DNA from: Xestospongia muta | Taxonomy: Eukaryota; Porifera; Demospongiae; Haplosclerida; Petrosiidae | NCBI GenBank assembly: GCA_963693285.1 | Contig: OY848917.1 | Coordinates: forward strand, 6,582,118-6,646,117 | DNA: 64,000 bases | Direction of reading: 5' to 3' | Shown: positions 46,973-59,889 of the stretch, piece by piece | How positions within the stretch are numbered: the first letter of the stretch is position 1 | Layout: each line of letters opens with the position of its first letter | Position numbers and translations under genes: made by a program | The notes under the pieces: model-generated | Seen by the model: only the letters and a program-made list of their open reading frames with translations | Told to the model about the DNA's origin: nothing | Databases searched by the model: none

Positions 46973-49900
46973 TTACCATTCTTCATACTCAAAAGAGTTA
47001 TCATCTCTTAGTGGTGGCATCAGATTATCTCAGGATCTACATCTCCTCTTTCTAACTATTTTCTTGATCCTCTTGCAGTTACCATTAACAGAAAGATATC
47101 GCACACACTTCCTGATACAACATAAATAACTCATTGATAAATACCTATGATATAACAGTATAACAAAGAAGGTGACAAAGCTGAGAACAGTTGTAATTAA
47201 AGTTGTTAAAGAAACAGTAGTCTCAGATGAGCTGTAGGCAAGATTTGTATGAATTGTGAACAAAAGAAGTACCATAAACCACAAGTCCAATGCATTCAAA
47301 ATCCTACTCTTAAATGGTAAGAACACGACTTCTGCTTAAGTAAATGACCCTAATATAATAAGTGACAGTACAAGCTGTAGAGTCATGTTACTACCTTGAA
47401 GAACAGCATTTACAATGTAGACAAGAGACATAACTATTAACCTTAAACCAAACCAGTATCTTAAATTGTCTTTGTAAGGTCCATGAATAGCATCAATAAA
47501 TGGACGAAAATATCTGGCAATGAAACGACTTCTTAACATTTTAACCCCAAACAATCCAACCAATGTAAAAGGTAAAATAAAGAGAGATAAAACTGCAATA
47601 CTAACACATACTAAAACAGTGTGGAAAACATTTTGACAATAAAGGACACTGCCATCACTAAACCAAACCAGTAATGTACCAGAACCATTAGTGTTATTAA
47701 AATGAATATATGCTGGTGTGAGAACTCGTAAGGATATGGATAACAGATCTGAGTAGGAGATGTACATCAATGTTACAAGTACTTGTACAGAGGACCCAAC
47801 AATAAGGTTAGCAATCCTGGTAGAACATCGACTTAAAAGAACAATGACAGCAACCATTACGCAAAAATAAAATGGGAAAAAGTATGTTATAGCAGTCTTC
47901 TCTAGCTCATTAAGATCATTTGTTATACATATAGGTATATTCCATTGATATTTGATGGAAGTAAGAAAATACACCATATATTGTAAATGTGTGTTTTTCA
48001 TACCCATTTCAGAAGATGATATAGCATATGGCCATATAATATTTAGCCAAAATATGAAGCCTCCAAGTGTACCCAAGTCAATTGTCAATCTCTGATATAG
48101 CAAGTGCAGTATGTAGTGTATTAGAACATTGGTAACAATCAGTGCTCTCTAAGACAATACTGTAGCCCTCTTTACATTGACCACATAGACATCCCATACG
48201 ATTCCCTCTACACATAATACCAGGCTGTGTTATAATAATAGTTGTATTTGGTACACAGTGTCCAAGAGGACAATGTTCAGTATAACCAATAATTGTTCCA
48301 TCATCCACAACACCAAGCCATGAATGAGATGGAATATTAATTGTTGATGTATCAATGTTACATTGTGTGATTCCAAACTGTTTTATAAATGAGCTACATA
48401 CACATGCTTTGCTTTCACTATTGTATATAAATCCTGGTGGACAATGTTTTGAAATAAGTTTAACTTGTGTTGTAGGAATATATCCCAAGACCTCAAAGTG
48501 TAAATACATTATAGCATTTATGCTTTCAGGAAATATTGTAAAATGTAAAGATGTACAACTGTTGCTGTAGACAGTTTGAATTTGTTGTGTAACAGGTAGC
48601 AGATATGTTATGTCACCTGATAATCTATGATTATTGCTTTTCATCAATTTAGTCATCCTGGCAAAAATTTGAGCATAAGTTGGAATACCATTCAGATCAT
48701 AAGCTCTCAAACCAATTATTTTGGTTTCACCAGGATACACTTTGATCTGGTCATAATTATATTTGCAATTGTTATTGACATTACAACAATGGGTGCTAAC
48801 AGGTATTGAAGATATTTCATTGAACCCATAATTATTGTTTTTTGCTTCAAAGTGAAACAAAGTTTGGTATATAACACTGGAATTTACTTCTTTTAAGTAC
48901 AACTGTTGACAGTCATACAATGGAGACATGTAGATAGAATTTCCAACCAATATGGCAGTGTTGTTTTTAAAAAACATTTTAGCATTTAATTGGGAAATGT
49001 TATGACTTCCTATTTGAATAGCACATAGTGGGTTAATTGTGGAGAGATTTCTATCCATATGTGAGTAAATTGCACCACCATAAAAGGATACATGATTGTT
49101 AACAAAAGATGCATTAGTTGATTCGTGAACAAAGAGATGAGATAATGAATCAAGTCGAATAGCAGCTCCATGACTAGCCTTGTTGTTTAAAAAGTCTAAG
49201 GAACCATTCAAATGAATGTCACTGTTGTATGCTTGTATAGCTGAGCCTGTTATGTTTATGAAAACATTACTTTCTCCATTGAATACAATTCAAATGATCT
49301 AGGTGTATTCTGAGATTAATGGATTCAGTAGTTGAAGTATTGATATGAACAATTGGGTAATAATATTGATTTGGAGTAATGTTAGAGTTAAAACCATTAT
49401 CAGTAGTAACAGATTCTCCATTATCACTAATGTTACTATTTGAAATAGTTAATATATCCCATGGTGCATTATACGTATATTCGTTGTTGAAGGTTGTAGT
49501 CACTAAACAACCTATTCTAAATGTGTCAAATGTGCCATTAATTATATTATGGATGAAGTTGGAGTAGATAACTTTTACAGAAGTATTTCCAACTGGTGCA
49601 TCACTAAAGATAATTGCTAAACCATCAAAGACACCACCAATATCATAACACCAATATCCGTTTGATAACAGTACATTAGCACTGTAGTTTCCTAGGCTAA
49701 AGATAACTGTCATACCAGCTGCAAATGCACTAATTGCTTTAGGCTCTTTACCATCAACTTGAGCTGCAATGTTAATATCAGTATATGGTACAATGTTCTA
49801 ATTGCCTCCTAGTACTGTCTTGTTTACAACCACATGTGCTACTAATTCTCCTACTCTTTTGTCAAAATTACTAAAGTACAATATAAGTCCTGATCCACCA

Positions 49901-50493
49901 CAGCTGGGAACCACTTTTTTAGAACACTGAGCATTTCCAGATGTAGAAGTGATGTTGATATTATTAAGGATAACGTTGTTATTGATATTAATTAAAAGAA
50001 TACTGAAACCATAATAGTTGTTAATGTTAACTCCAAACATTGTGATATAAGAGGAATAACTGACAAACAATGTGACTGATTGACCCTCATGAAAATAGAA
50101 AGCTGTATCATTAGGATATAGAGTACTAGTTGATGGCATAGGTCCTCCACACTGTGTTATATGTACATTTTCAATCATCAACCCACTAACATTATAAAAA
50201 CCAAAACCAATAGATTTATAACTATTATTATAATGTCTGCAAGTGATAATAGCAGGAGTTATTGATGTACTACGTAAAGTGATATTTGAGATATTACTCA
50301 CCAAACAAAAAGAACTTGAAGACAGGATATGCTTCACATTAAGAGAGAGGAGTAGCTGAGTGTCTGTTAGAAAAGGATGTTCTGGATCACAGAGGAATTT
50401 GTTTAGATCACCAGGTTTTTGAAGTAAATGAATATGAGACAGATTTAATGTTGAACAGGGCACTAGTAAGAGAAACAACAGCACAGAAACCAT
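46973..50493 (-). pseudogene. Copy E: family pseudogene with two deletions and several stops
   Basis: ATG at 50493, stop codon at 46975-46973. Lesions relative to copy D: a Tyr codon changed to TAG near 49800, a deletion of about 175-180 bp near 49280 with a TTGA microhomology at the joint, a ~47-bp deletion near 48090 that removes most of the first membrane helix and shifts the frame, a stop in the helix region near 47333 (TTA/TTT to TAA), and a TGA near 47030 just before the tail. The signal peptide, Cys-rich module and GPYKDNLRYWFGL segment are still readable. Total length 3521 bp against 3753 bp in D. Confidence 0.88.
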
Positions 50494-50800
50494 AGTCTTG
50501 ATTGAGTTTGACTAGCTGTATAAACTGATTAGCTTCTGATAGTCTTGTCTTGTGTCTATTTAAGTACACTATTATCTGATGTATAAGCTATAATAGTGTA
50601 GTGACACGATGTTGCGTCAGTAGCAAGTATGGATTTTAGCAATGATTTAGACAAACTGGAATGTTGTTTTATTATGTTTTGCTGTGTCAGGAACGAGTAT
50701 AAATGTTAGGAATGATTTAAACAGATTGAAATGTTATTTTATGTTAGTAATGTAATAACAGGACACAACCAATAGAAACAAAACCACATATTTAAGTATA
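50494..50800 (-). promoter_or_regulatory. Diverged upstream region of copy E
   Basis: The leader block CTTGTCTTGTGTCTATTTAA is conserved. The TATA element is degenerate (ATCTGATGTATAAGC near 50575-50589). A short segment containing GTGTCAGGAACGAGTATAAATGTTAGGAATGATTTAAAC repeats the one just before it, so the core region is itself locally duplicated. Confidence 0.4.
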
Positions 50801-52000
50801 GTATTGTATCTATTTAAGTATAGTATCATCTATATATATAAGTTACACTAGTCTAACAACATGTTGTTGTGATAAGAAAAAATGTGAGTATTGGAAATCA
50901 TTTTAACAAACTTTGCTGTCATTTTATAATAGGGATGTAAGCATTAACAGGTTATGATGATCAACAGAGTAGCTTCATGATATGACAATATTGTAGTCAT
51001 TTTGATTTCTACACACATGACAAATAGTAAGATTGACAGTTACATATTGTTTTTAATTATATAGTAAACAATTATAATGTTGTTATAAGTATTATTAAAC
51101 TGTATTTACCTCCCAAACAATGATTACTACAACAATAAGTGTGACTGATCATGATTCAAATATGGCTTAAAGGTTCTCACTAGTTTACTACTCTATACAT
51201 AAAGTTGTACTACATTCTGTCATTTTATAGTCTTCTACAGACAATGTGACTAATTTCTGTAGCACTAATCTGTTTTTGCTGAATGTATTATTAAAGATGT
51301 AATGATAGTATCTGTAATACTTTTACTACTATCAGAAAGCTAACTTTGAATGAATTAAAACGTTTATAGTTATACTCTAGTTATTGAGTATAATAAATCA
51401 TCCAATAAATATTTCTAATTTCATAGATAATACAAAAGGTAAAAGCAAGCTATACCTAAAAGAAAACGTTTCAATTCCATAAGCCACACCCATCATATTT
51501 GTATGTGGGTAAACTGAAACTAATTGTTGTCAATATGCGTGGGTGGATTACATACAACAATTATAAGAAATACTGTGACTACAGAAAAAGTTATAATTTA
51601 ATTTGAAATAAATATAGTTAGTTTCCAATATTTAGGATTTAGGGTATAGTATTATTTCACATTGTAGTATTGTATTTACTGCTGGGACTCTGTACACACA
51701 GCCTATAATGGACATATCTATGTATTTAACATAACAGTAATAGAACTACCTGGTAAACCTTTTATACATACCATCCATTATCCATGATATTATATATCTG
51801 TGGTGAAGTTTGCTCTTTGGGATAAGTGCTGGCAGATAGGTAAGTTTACTGCTTATTCTGGAGTAGTTATAGGCATTTTGCCTATATTAAGAGTTGCTAT
51901 GCATTGCTAGCGAAAATCTCCATGAGTTGTACAGTTAAGCATTGCAGACAAGCTTGCTTTATATATCTATAACCAGCTGCTTTTCCAACAAGGCCAAGAA
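50800..52000. repeat. Segmental duplication 3, copy 2
   Basis: Partner of 26715-27913. Starts in a promoter-like block with ATATATATAAGTTACACTAG (near 50830) and continues as anonymous AT-rich sequence. No gene seen. Confidence 0.8.
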
Positions 52001-52011
52001 TGTGTGTCTGT

Positions 52012-52185
52012 GTGAGTAAATTGCACCACCATAAAAAGAAACATGATTATTAAAAAAAAGATGCATTAGTTTTTTCATTAATAAAGAGATACAATGAGTC
52101 AAGTCGGATAGCAGCTCCATGACTAGCTTTGTTGTTTCTAAAAATTAGTGTACTATTTAAATGAATGTCACTGTTATATGCTTAT
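52012..52185 (-). pseudogene. Isolated ectodomain scrap of the family
   Basis: About 170 bp encoding a damaged version of the NNHASFYGGAIYSH / SSHLFIHEST region (family residues about 545-600) on the minus strand. It sits at the end of segmental duplication 3, with no family sequence around it. A transposed or gene-conversion-type fragment. Confidence 0.65.
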
Positions 52186-52395
52186 ATTTACCATAACAGT
52201 AATAGGATTGCCTGGGAAACCTTTTGTGCATACCATTCATCATCCATGTTATCATATGTTTGTGTTGAAGTTTGTCCTTTGTGATAAGTGCTAGCAGGTA
52301 GGTATGTTTACTCCTGATTCTGGAGTAGCTAGACATTTTGCCTATTATAAGAATGATTGTGCATTGTTAGGTAAGGTCTCCATGTGTGGGATAGA
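52183..52395. repeat. Local diverged copy of 51735-51905
   Basis: Blocks such as ACCATAACAGTAATAGGATT, ACCTTTTGTGCATACCATTC and GATAAGTGCTAGCAGGTAGG repeat the end of segmental duplication 3 with more divergence. From 52396 to 52660 nothing is recognised. Confidence 0.55.
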
Positions 52396-52659
52396 TAGTT
52401 GAAGTACGCAGAAATATCAGAAATTTATTTAACTATTTTTGTATAATCATGTGAATATAGTTGTTGTATTGATTAATCATGCTTTTAAATAATTTTAAAA
52501 CCAAGTACTTTGCAGAATTGTATTTGATTTTTTATTATCCGCAATTCTTTGGAGATGTCAATTAGTAATATTAAAGCACTTAGAAAGCTGAAACTTTTGA
52601 AAAATAAACATGAGTCAATTTTTACCATTTTTCAGATTTCTTTCTACACTAACATTTGA

Positions 52660-55223
52660 CACTTTTATAAAACAATGTGGAAAGTATTTTGACCATAAAG
52701 GACACTGCCATCACTAAACCAAGCCAATATTATACCAGAACTGTTAGTGCTATTAAAATGAATATATGGTAGTTTGAAAACTTGTAATAATATGGATAAA
52801 AGATCTGAGTAGATGTATATCAATGTTACGAGCACTTGTACAGAGGGCCCAACAATACGGTTAGCAATCCTGGTAGAACATTGACTTAAGAGGACAATGG
52901 GAAAAATAAAATGGGAAAAGTATGTTATAGCAGTCTTCTCTAGCTCATTAAGATCATTTGTTATACACACAGGTATATTTCATTGATATTTGATGGAAGT
53001 ATGCAAATACACCATATATTGAAAAGGTGTGCCTACTACAGATGATGGTATAGAATATGGCCATATAATATTTAGCCAAAATATAAGCCATCCCATAGGA
53101 TTCTCTCTACATATTATATCACGATGAATTATATTAATAGTTGTATTTGGTAGACAGTATCCAGGAGGACAGTGTTCAGTGTAAGCGATAATAGTTCCAT
53201 TATCTACAGCACCAAGCCATGAATGAGCTGAAATATTCATTGCTTAAATTGTGTAATCCGAAATCATTTTAGAGATGAAATACATACTCATTCTTTGGTC
53301 TTACTACTGTATTTAAGTCCTGGTAAGTAGTTTTTGAAATCACTTCAATTCTAGATTTAGGAATATGTCCCAAGACCTCAAAGTGTAAATGCATTATACC
53401 ACTAATGCTTTCTGAAAATATTGTAAAATGTAAAGCTGTACAACTGTTGCTGTTGACAGTTTGAATGTGTTGTCTAACAGGCGATAGATGTATTTGTCCA
53501 CTGCGTAAGTATGGCGGCCTCTATCATACAAATGTATCTAAAATTTAGTCATCCTGGTGAAAATTTGAGCATATGTTGGATTAAAATTCAGATCATAAGC
53601 TTTTAGACCAATTGTTATCGTTTCACCAGGATAAACTTTGATTTTGTCATTATAATCACTGCCATTCATATTGCAACACAGAGTGCTAACAGCTACTAAA
53701 GATATTTCACTAAACAAAGGATAGTTGTCTTTTGCTTCAAAGTTAAATAACGTTAAGTGCATAAGACTGGAATTCACTTTTTTAAGTACAACTGTTGACA
53801 GTCATAAAATAGAGACATGTAGATAGAATTTCCAGCCAGTTGGGCAGTATTATTTTTAAAAAACATTTCAGCATTTAATTGGGAAATGTTCTGAATTACT
53901 ACTTGAATAGCACATTATTACTGAGCATGTTGCTTCTTAAAAAAGATTGTTTTCTCCATTGATGTAAATATATTTTGTATTAACAAAAACCATTTTGCCA
54001 GAGTTAAGAGCTTTGTTCAAAGACCAACTCCAAATGACATTTGCCAACTTGATTCTAACAAAATTTGAAATTTTTGCATTCTTTTCTTGATTCTGAGAGA
54101 ATAAATGGATTCCTTATTCCAATGTAATTCTGAATATAATCCAAATGATCTAGGTGTATTCTCAGATTAACAAACACTGTAGTTGAAGTAATAATATGAA
54201 GAATTAAGTGATTATATTGATTTGAAGTAATCTAAGAGTTGAAATCATTTTTAATGATAGTTCCTATGATTATCAAATATCTAAATATCTGTAATAGTTA
54301 ATATGGTTTATGATGATTACCTTTTGTCATTAAACGTTTCAGTGACCATACAACCTATTCTAAATCCATCACAATTATGATAAATTTTAGAGCTGATTCC
54401 TGTAACAGAAGTATTTCCAACTGGTGCATCACTGAATGTAATTGCTAAACCATCAAAGGAACAACCTACATCATCATTCCAATATCCATATGATAATAGT
54501 ACGTTAGCACTGTAGTTCCCTAGGCTAAAGATAACTGTCTTACTAGCTGTAAATGTACTAATTGAGCTGTAATGTTAACCTCAATTACTCAATATATATA
54601 GTACAATGTTCTAGTTGCCTTTTATTACTGTCTTGTTTACAAACACATGTGCTTCTAATATCTTATTCTTTTGTATAAATTTTATACAAATCACTAAAGT
54701 ACAATATAAGTCCTGATCCATCATAACTGGGAAGTGCCTTTTCAAAATATTCAGCAGTACTAGATGTACATTGTTATTGATATTAATTAAAAGAATAGCG
54801 AAATCATAATAGTTGAAAATGTTAACTCCAAACATTGTGATATGAGAGGAATAACTGGCAATAAATACTAGTTGATGGTATAGGTCCTCCACACAGTGTT
54901 ATATGTACATTTTCAATCATCAACAAACTAACGTTATAAAAACCAAAGCCAACAGATTCATAACTATTATTATAATGTCTGCAAGTGATAATAGTAGGAT
55001 TTATTGATGTACTACGTAAGATGACATTTAAAATGTTACTCACAAAAAAGGAATTTGAAGACAGGATGTAGTTCACATTAGGAGAGAGGAGTAGCTGAGT
55101 GTCTGGTAGAAGAGGATGACTTGGATCACAAAGGTATTTCTTTAGATCACCAGTAATGAATATGAGACAGATTTAATGTGTAACCAAACACAAGTAAGAG
55201 AGAAACAACAACACAAAAACCAT
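52660..55223 (-). pseudogene. Copy J: heavily decayed family pseudogene, 3' truncated
   Basis: ATG at 55223. The whole ectodomain order is traceable but shortened and broken in every frame, with pieces at 54822-55076, 54611-54892, 53538-53777 and 52980-53240. At the Cys-rich module, sequence jumps from the ENPMGWL segment straight into the second helix (IFWLNIIWPYSIPSS), removing the WLCGQC core and helix 1. The match ends near 52660 in the fifth helix, so the last four helices and tail are gone. Its promoter region (55224-55640) is diverged. Among the most eroded copies in the array. Confidence 0.85.
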
Positions 55224-55640
55224 ATACCTGCTTGACTAGTTTGCATAACTGTATAAACTGAGTAGATTCTGAACAACTTACCTTTTGTCTATTTAAGTAT
55301 AGAATTATCTAGATGTATAAGTTATGATAGGCTAATGACAGAATGTTGTACCAGACAGAATGCATAATTTAGTAAAGATTTAAGCAAATTTTGATGTTAT
55401 TTTATACTAGGAATGTAAGCATCAACAGATCATTAGCACCTTGATCATTTGACAATATCATAGCATTTTGAGATGTACACACACGATAAACAATAGGATT
55501 GAGAGTTAAATATTGTTTAGTACTAATATAACACAGATATAATAATAAACATTAACAATATACTGGTGTAGTCCATATAATTGTCATAGTGGTGTGTTAC
55601 TGTCACAGTGTGGCTAGAATGTTCACTTAATTTTAACTAT
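55224..55640 (-). promoter_or_regulatory. Diverged promoter region of copy J
   Basis: Contains CTTTTGTCTATTTAAGTATA, a degenerate TATA (CTAGATGTATAAG near 55310-55322), then ATTTAAGCAAATTTTGATG and GTAAGCATCAACAG. The match to the orphan module at 24190-24660 is better than to the promoters of the intact genes. Confidence 0.4.
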
Positions 55641-56335
55641 TTATTGACTTAAGTTTCCCCCAAAGTTTATCTCATGTTTTGATACTTAGATAATTCCAAG
55701 AACATTAGTCCATGTAAGAAATAGTAGGAATTTGGTTGAGAACACCAATCCAAGTGAGGTTTTCTATAACTTCAAGATAAGAATTTCACTACGTCCTATA
55801 GAAAAAGAAATTAGTGAAATAATTCGAACTTGAAATTGTAAAAATTAAAAAATGAAAATGACAGAAAAGTCTTCAAATGATGAGGTGATCTAATAAACAA
55901 GGAAAGGTAGTCTAACTAATTAAAATAAAAGAATAGAGGAAAATAAAAATAAAAAGAAGGTAGGAGAGAGTCTATGTAGGAGAGGAATTCATATTTTCAA
56001 GAACATTGGTCCAAGTAAGAGCTAGCTAGATCATCCAGTCAAGAGCATCAGCTTCGAGATATCCTATAAAGAGCATCAATGATCAGTCCAAATAAGAGCT
56101 CCTAAGAGATTAACAAAAGAGCTTTATTTTGTAAAAAGAATACAACGTCATATATAACCATTAACAGATGTCTATATATTGTGTCAAATATAATGTTTTG
56201 TATTTATTATATTTAATGTTGCAATATTTGTCAATATAAAGAATGTAAGTAGCAAAGTTGTTAAAAGTTGTACATAGTCCAAAGGAACTAGCGCGAGGCT
56301 TATAAAGGAAAGAAATATTCAATCAAAAGCGCATG
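55641..56335. other. Anonymous A-rich region with a short repeated motif
   Basis: No gene recognised. AAGAACATTGGTCCAAGTAAG (and variants AAGAACATTAGTCCATGTAAG, ACACCAATCCAAGTGAGG) occurs at about 55691, 55742 and 55999. Confidence 0.4.
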
Positions 56336-56339
56336 CATA

Positions 56340-58060
56340 TGTTTCCACACCCACAAAAGTTTGGAATTCCTCCAAAAATAGGCGTGGTTTACGCATGACA
56401 ATTAAAGAGAGCGGAAACTTAAGAGATGTGTATGAAAGTAAGAACAAACTATTTTTATCTTTAGAATTAATTTTTTTCATAATTAGTATTATGGCCATAA
56501 AACTTCACAATCAAATCTCTTCCTCTAAATAAGTAAACAGATACTTTTACACATGACATATACATCTTGATGGAGTGGAGATAGTAGGAATGATAATGAC
56601 AAGAGATATAACGGTAAGAATAAGTTATTTTCATCTATAGAATTGTATTATATTGTAGATGTAGTAATAGACCATACCAATAGCTATAGTGAACTTGAAA
56701 TACTGAGTGGACATATATGTGTTTAATAGCTAATTAATATAGCAGACTAGTAGAGACTACTAGAATGTTTACAACACCTTATATTTTTTTGGTTTTCCAC
56801 TTAATCTTTTAATATTTACACTTTGTACTATTAGATTTAATTGTATATTTTGCATTTAACTGTATATACTGTGTATTACTGTGTGGAATATTCTGGAATA
56901 ATGTAGACTTATCAGTAAACAACATGTAACAACTGTTTGTGTACATTTTCAAATGGCTCTAATGTTATTTTACTAACATGTTACCTTGTTGACAACCTGA
57001 TAATGTTTACATCCTTAATACAAAATAACATCAAAATTTTGCTTAAAATACTGTGATAATGGACAGTTGTTAGCAAAATATTGTCATGGGACTTTTGTTG
57101 CAATAGCTAACTGATATATATATATATATAGATGGTAATAATTACATCAAACTAAATTGGTATAAGACATTGATGGAGACAATGTTATCCTCCATTTCAA
57201 CACTATAATGTTGCCTCTGAGTTTTATAATGACAATAATCCACAAAATATTCTACAATTGAGATGATGTTATCCTCATATCTATAATATAGATCTGACCT
57301 AGAATCCACCAACTCTCATAGTACTCATAAGACCAAACCATCAATATTTACACTTTTGTCACTTATAAGAAGTAACCAGTTTGATCAAGAGGAACTCTCA
57401 GGAGGATCCACCAGACTATATGTCAGAAACTGTTACAAAGTTTTAGTTTTAAAGTAAACATTTCTGTTTGAACAAATTTTAAAAATTCCAACAAGTATTT
57501 TAGTTGAATAAACACCACTCTACCGATTTCTTGACAGTTTACCTTTCTTCTATGAAAATATAGTATGTTTACTTGTGATAATATTTGTTAGAAATGAAGA
57601 CAGAAACATCAACAATATTGAATGACAAACAGGAAGAGTTGCCTAGTAATAAATGATTATTATCTAAGTGTTCTGTAGATGTAATCTGTTATAGTTTTGA
57701 TACTAAAATAAACATGGATTTAATTTATGAGCACATGTGTACTTACAATAGTTATATGACAGGTTTACAATAAATTTCACTTGTTTTTACTTCTTGGTTT
57801 GAAAATTAACAAATGATCACTTTACAATAAACATGATATTCTATACATACAATACAGGATGACATTTAGTATAAACTTATCAATGATGTACATTTGATTA
57901 CTGTTATGTGTCTTAAATTGTTTAGTCACCGTACAATGTAATAATTGTCATTATTATATATAAGTGACAACTATTATATCTGTGTTAAATTAATATGTAA
58001 GTATTGATTCTACTGTTTGTTGTATATATATACGTTTCAAAATGGCTTTCATATTGTTGT
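56340..58060 (+). repeat. Family 5' flank in reverse orientation
   Basis: The reverse complement of about 7870-10440 (upstream flank of copy B): the flank repeat (56.35-56.65 kb), the module with a perfect HSE (GAATATTCTGGAA at 56886-56898), then the proximal blocks up to ACGTTTCAAAATGG near 58040. A gene on the plus strand would be expected after it, but the sequence instead joins pseudogene K on the minus strand. An inversion or recombination breakpoint lies near 58060. Confidence 0.7.
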
Positions 58061-58067
58061 ATTATCA

Positions 58068-58941
58068 TTATAATTGAGTGATTATAATGATTTGAAGTAA
58101 TATAAGAGTTAAAATCATTATTAGCATAATGAACTCCATTTTACTATCTGCATAGTTAAATGCATCCCATGTTGTATGATGGGTACTTTTATCATTAAAA
58201 GTTGTAATATCCATACAACCTATTCTAAATAGGTCAATTTTTCCATGATATAGATTATGATGAAATTTATAGCTGATTACAGTAACAGAAGTATTTCCAA
58301 CTGGTGCATTAATAAAAATAATTGCTAAACCATCAAAAACACCACCTATATCTTCATCCCAATCTCCATTTAACAACAGTACATTAGCACTGTAGTTTCT
58401 TTGACTAAAGATAACTGTCATAACTGTCATGCCAGCTGCAAATGTACTAATTGCTTTAGGCTTTTTAGCATGGACTTGAGCTGCAATGTTAATATCGGTA
58501 TATGGTACAATGTTCCAATTGCCTTTTATTACTGTCTTGTTTACAACCACAAGTGTAATTGTTTCACCAGGATGCATTTTGTTATTGCCAATATAGCAAT
58601 AATTAGTGGTCACAGCTACTCTCTCCAACATGATTGTTTTGATTATAATAACGTATCTTGTCATATATTTCACTTAAGTTGACTTCATTTAATAATTGTG
58701 TTTGTTTACATTCATCAAATGGACAAACACAAAGAGAATTGTCAGCTAGTATGACTGTGTTCTTTTGTAATGTCAATCTGGTATTTAAAATTACACCACA
58801 ATAAAAAAGAAGCATGATTGTTATAAAATGATGAAATAATTGATTCATGAATAAAGAGATATCATAATAAATCAAGTCGACATTAACACCAGTCAAGAAA
58901 TTATGTTTGTTATAGTGACAACACAAAGACATCACAAACAC
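58068..58941 (-). pseudogene. Copy K: rearranged family pseudogene fragment
   Basis: Read on the minus strand from 58941, it first matches family residues about 555-640 (the LFIHES, ILADNS and QLLNEVN segments), then about 690 (HPGETIT), then jumps back to residues about 225-410 (VVNKTVIKGN, NIAAQVHAK, GVFDGLAIIF, DLFRIGC). The order is permuted, not just deleted. The joint is near 58560. Frames are broken, and neither the signal peptide nor the membrane part is present. Confidence 0.8.
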
Positions 58942-58960
58942 AAAAAAGTTGAGATCATGT

Positions 58961-58978
58961 ACTACATGTACATGTAGT
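58961..58978. repeat. 18-bp perfect palindrome
   Basis: ACTACATGTACATGTAGT equals its own reverse complement. It lies in otherwise anonymous sequence (58945-59200). No family-wide conservation seen. Confidence 0.6.
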
Positions 58979-59269
58979 TAATCAATATAGATAATTACAA
59001 AGTCCTCTCATCATAAGTTCATAACACACCAATCCTTTCCTACTTTTTAACTCATCAACTAGGTCATTAATTGGAATTTTCATATTTGAAATTGTATTTT
59101 ATTTCATAATTAGTAGAAATACTACAAAACTCTTCCTCTAAATAAGAAAATAGACAAGATTTGCACTGACGAGAGATAAGAGTAAGAATAAGTTATTTTC
59201 ATATATGGAATTGTATTATATTACAGATATAGTATACCAATGAACTTGAAGTACTGAGTGGGTGTACAT

Positions 59270-59790
59270 GCTTAATAGCTAATCAATGTGGCAGACTAGT
59301 AGAGAATACCAGAATGTTCCATAACCTTTTAGACTTTTTTGTTTTTTTCCACATAATCTTTATAATTGTACACTTTGTACTATCAGGTTTAATTGCAAAT
59401 ATTAGGTTTAACTGTATATCCTGTGTAACATCATGTGGAATATTCTGGAATAGTATAGAATTACCAATAAACAACATGTAACTACTGATTGTGTAAACCT
59501 CCTAAATGGTTTAGATATGTCACTAGTAATTACAACAAAAGTCACATGACAATATATTGTAAGCAACTGTCCATTATCACAGTATTTTAAGCAAAATTAA
59601 AGATGTATGCATTAACAGCTTGTCAACAAGGTAACATGTTAGTACAATAACATTAGAGCCATCAAGCTTGTCTGTTGATAAGCTGTTGATAATTACATTG
59701 TCTATAAAACATAACATCCAAGTTAGCATTAAATACTGTCATAATGGATAGTTGCTTACCAAATGATGTCATGGGACATTTGTTATAAAA
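59270..59790. promoter_or_regulatory. Opposed promoter modules upstream of copy H
   Basis: Three pieces of family flank in conflicting orientation. 59270-59500 is in plus orientation, with a perfect HSE-like motif at 59438-59450. 59505-59663 is in minus orientation (ACAACAAAAGTCACATGACA, CTGTCCATTAT, ATTTTAAGC). 59664-59790 is plus orientation again and leads to the real TATA box. The inner two form an imperfect inverted repeat centred near 59660. Copy H thus acquired a chimeric 5' region. Confidence 0.55.
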
Positions 59791-59795
59791 TCCAA

Positions 59796-59808
59796 CTTAT
59801 ATAAATAG
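59796..59808 (+). promoter_or_regulatory. TATA box of copy H
   Basis: CTTATATAAATAG immediately before an ATG at 59809. With transcription expected about 25-30 bp past TATA, that ATG should be upstream of the mRNA. The next in-frame ATG at 59890 is the probable start. Confidence 0.75.
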
Positions 59809-59889
59809 ATGATATTGCTTACATCTAAGCAGATAGACACAAGACAAGACTTTCAGAAGATAATCAGCTATTCAAGCTCAAATAAGACT

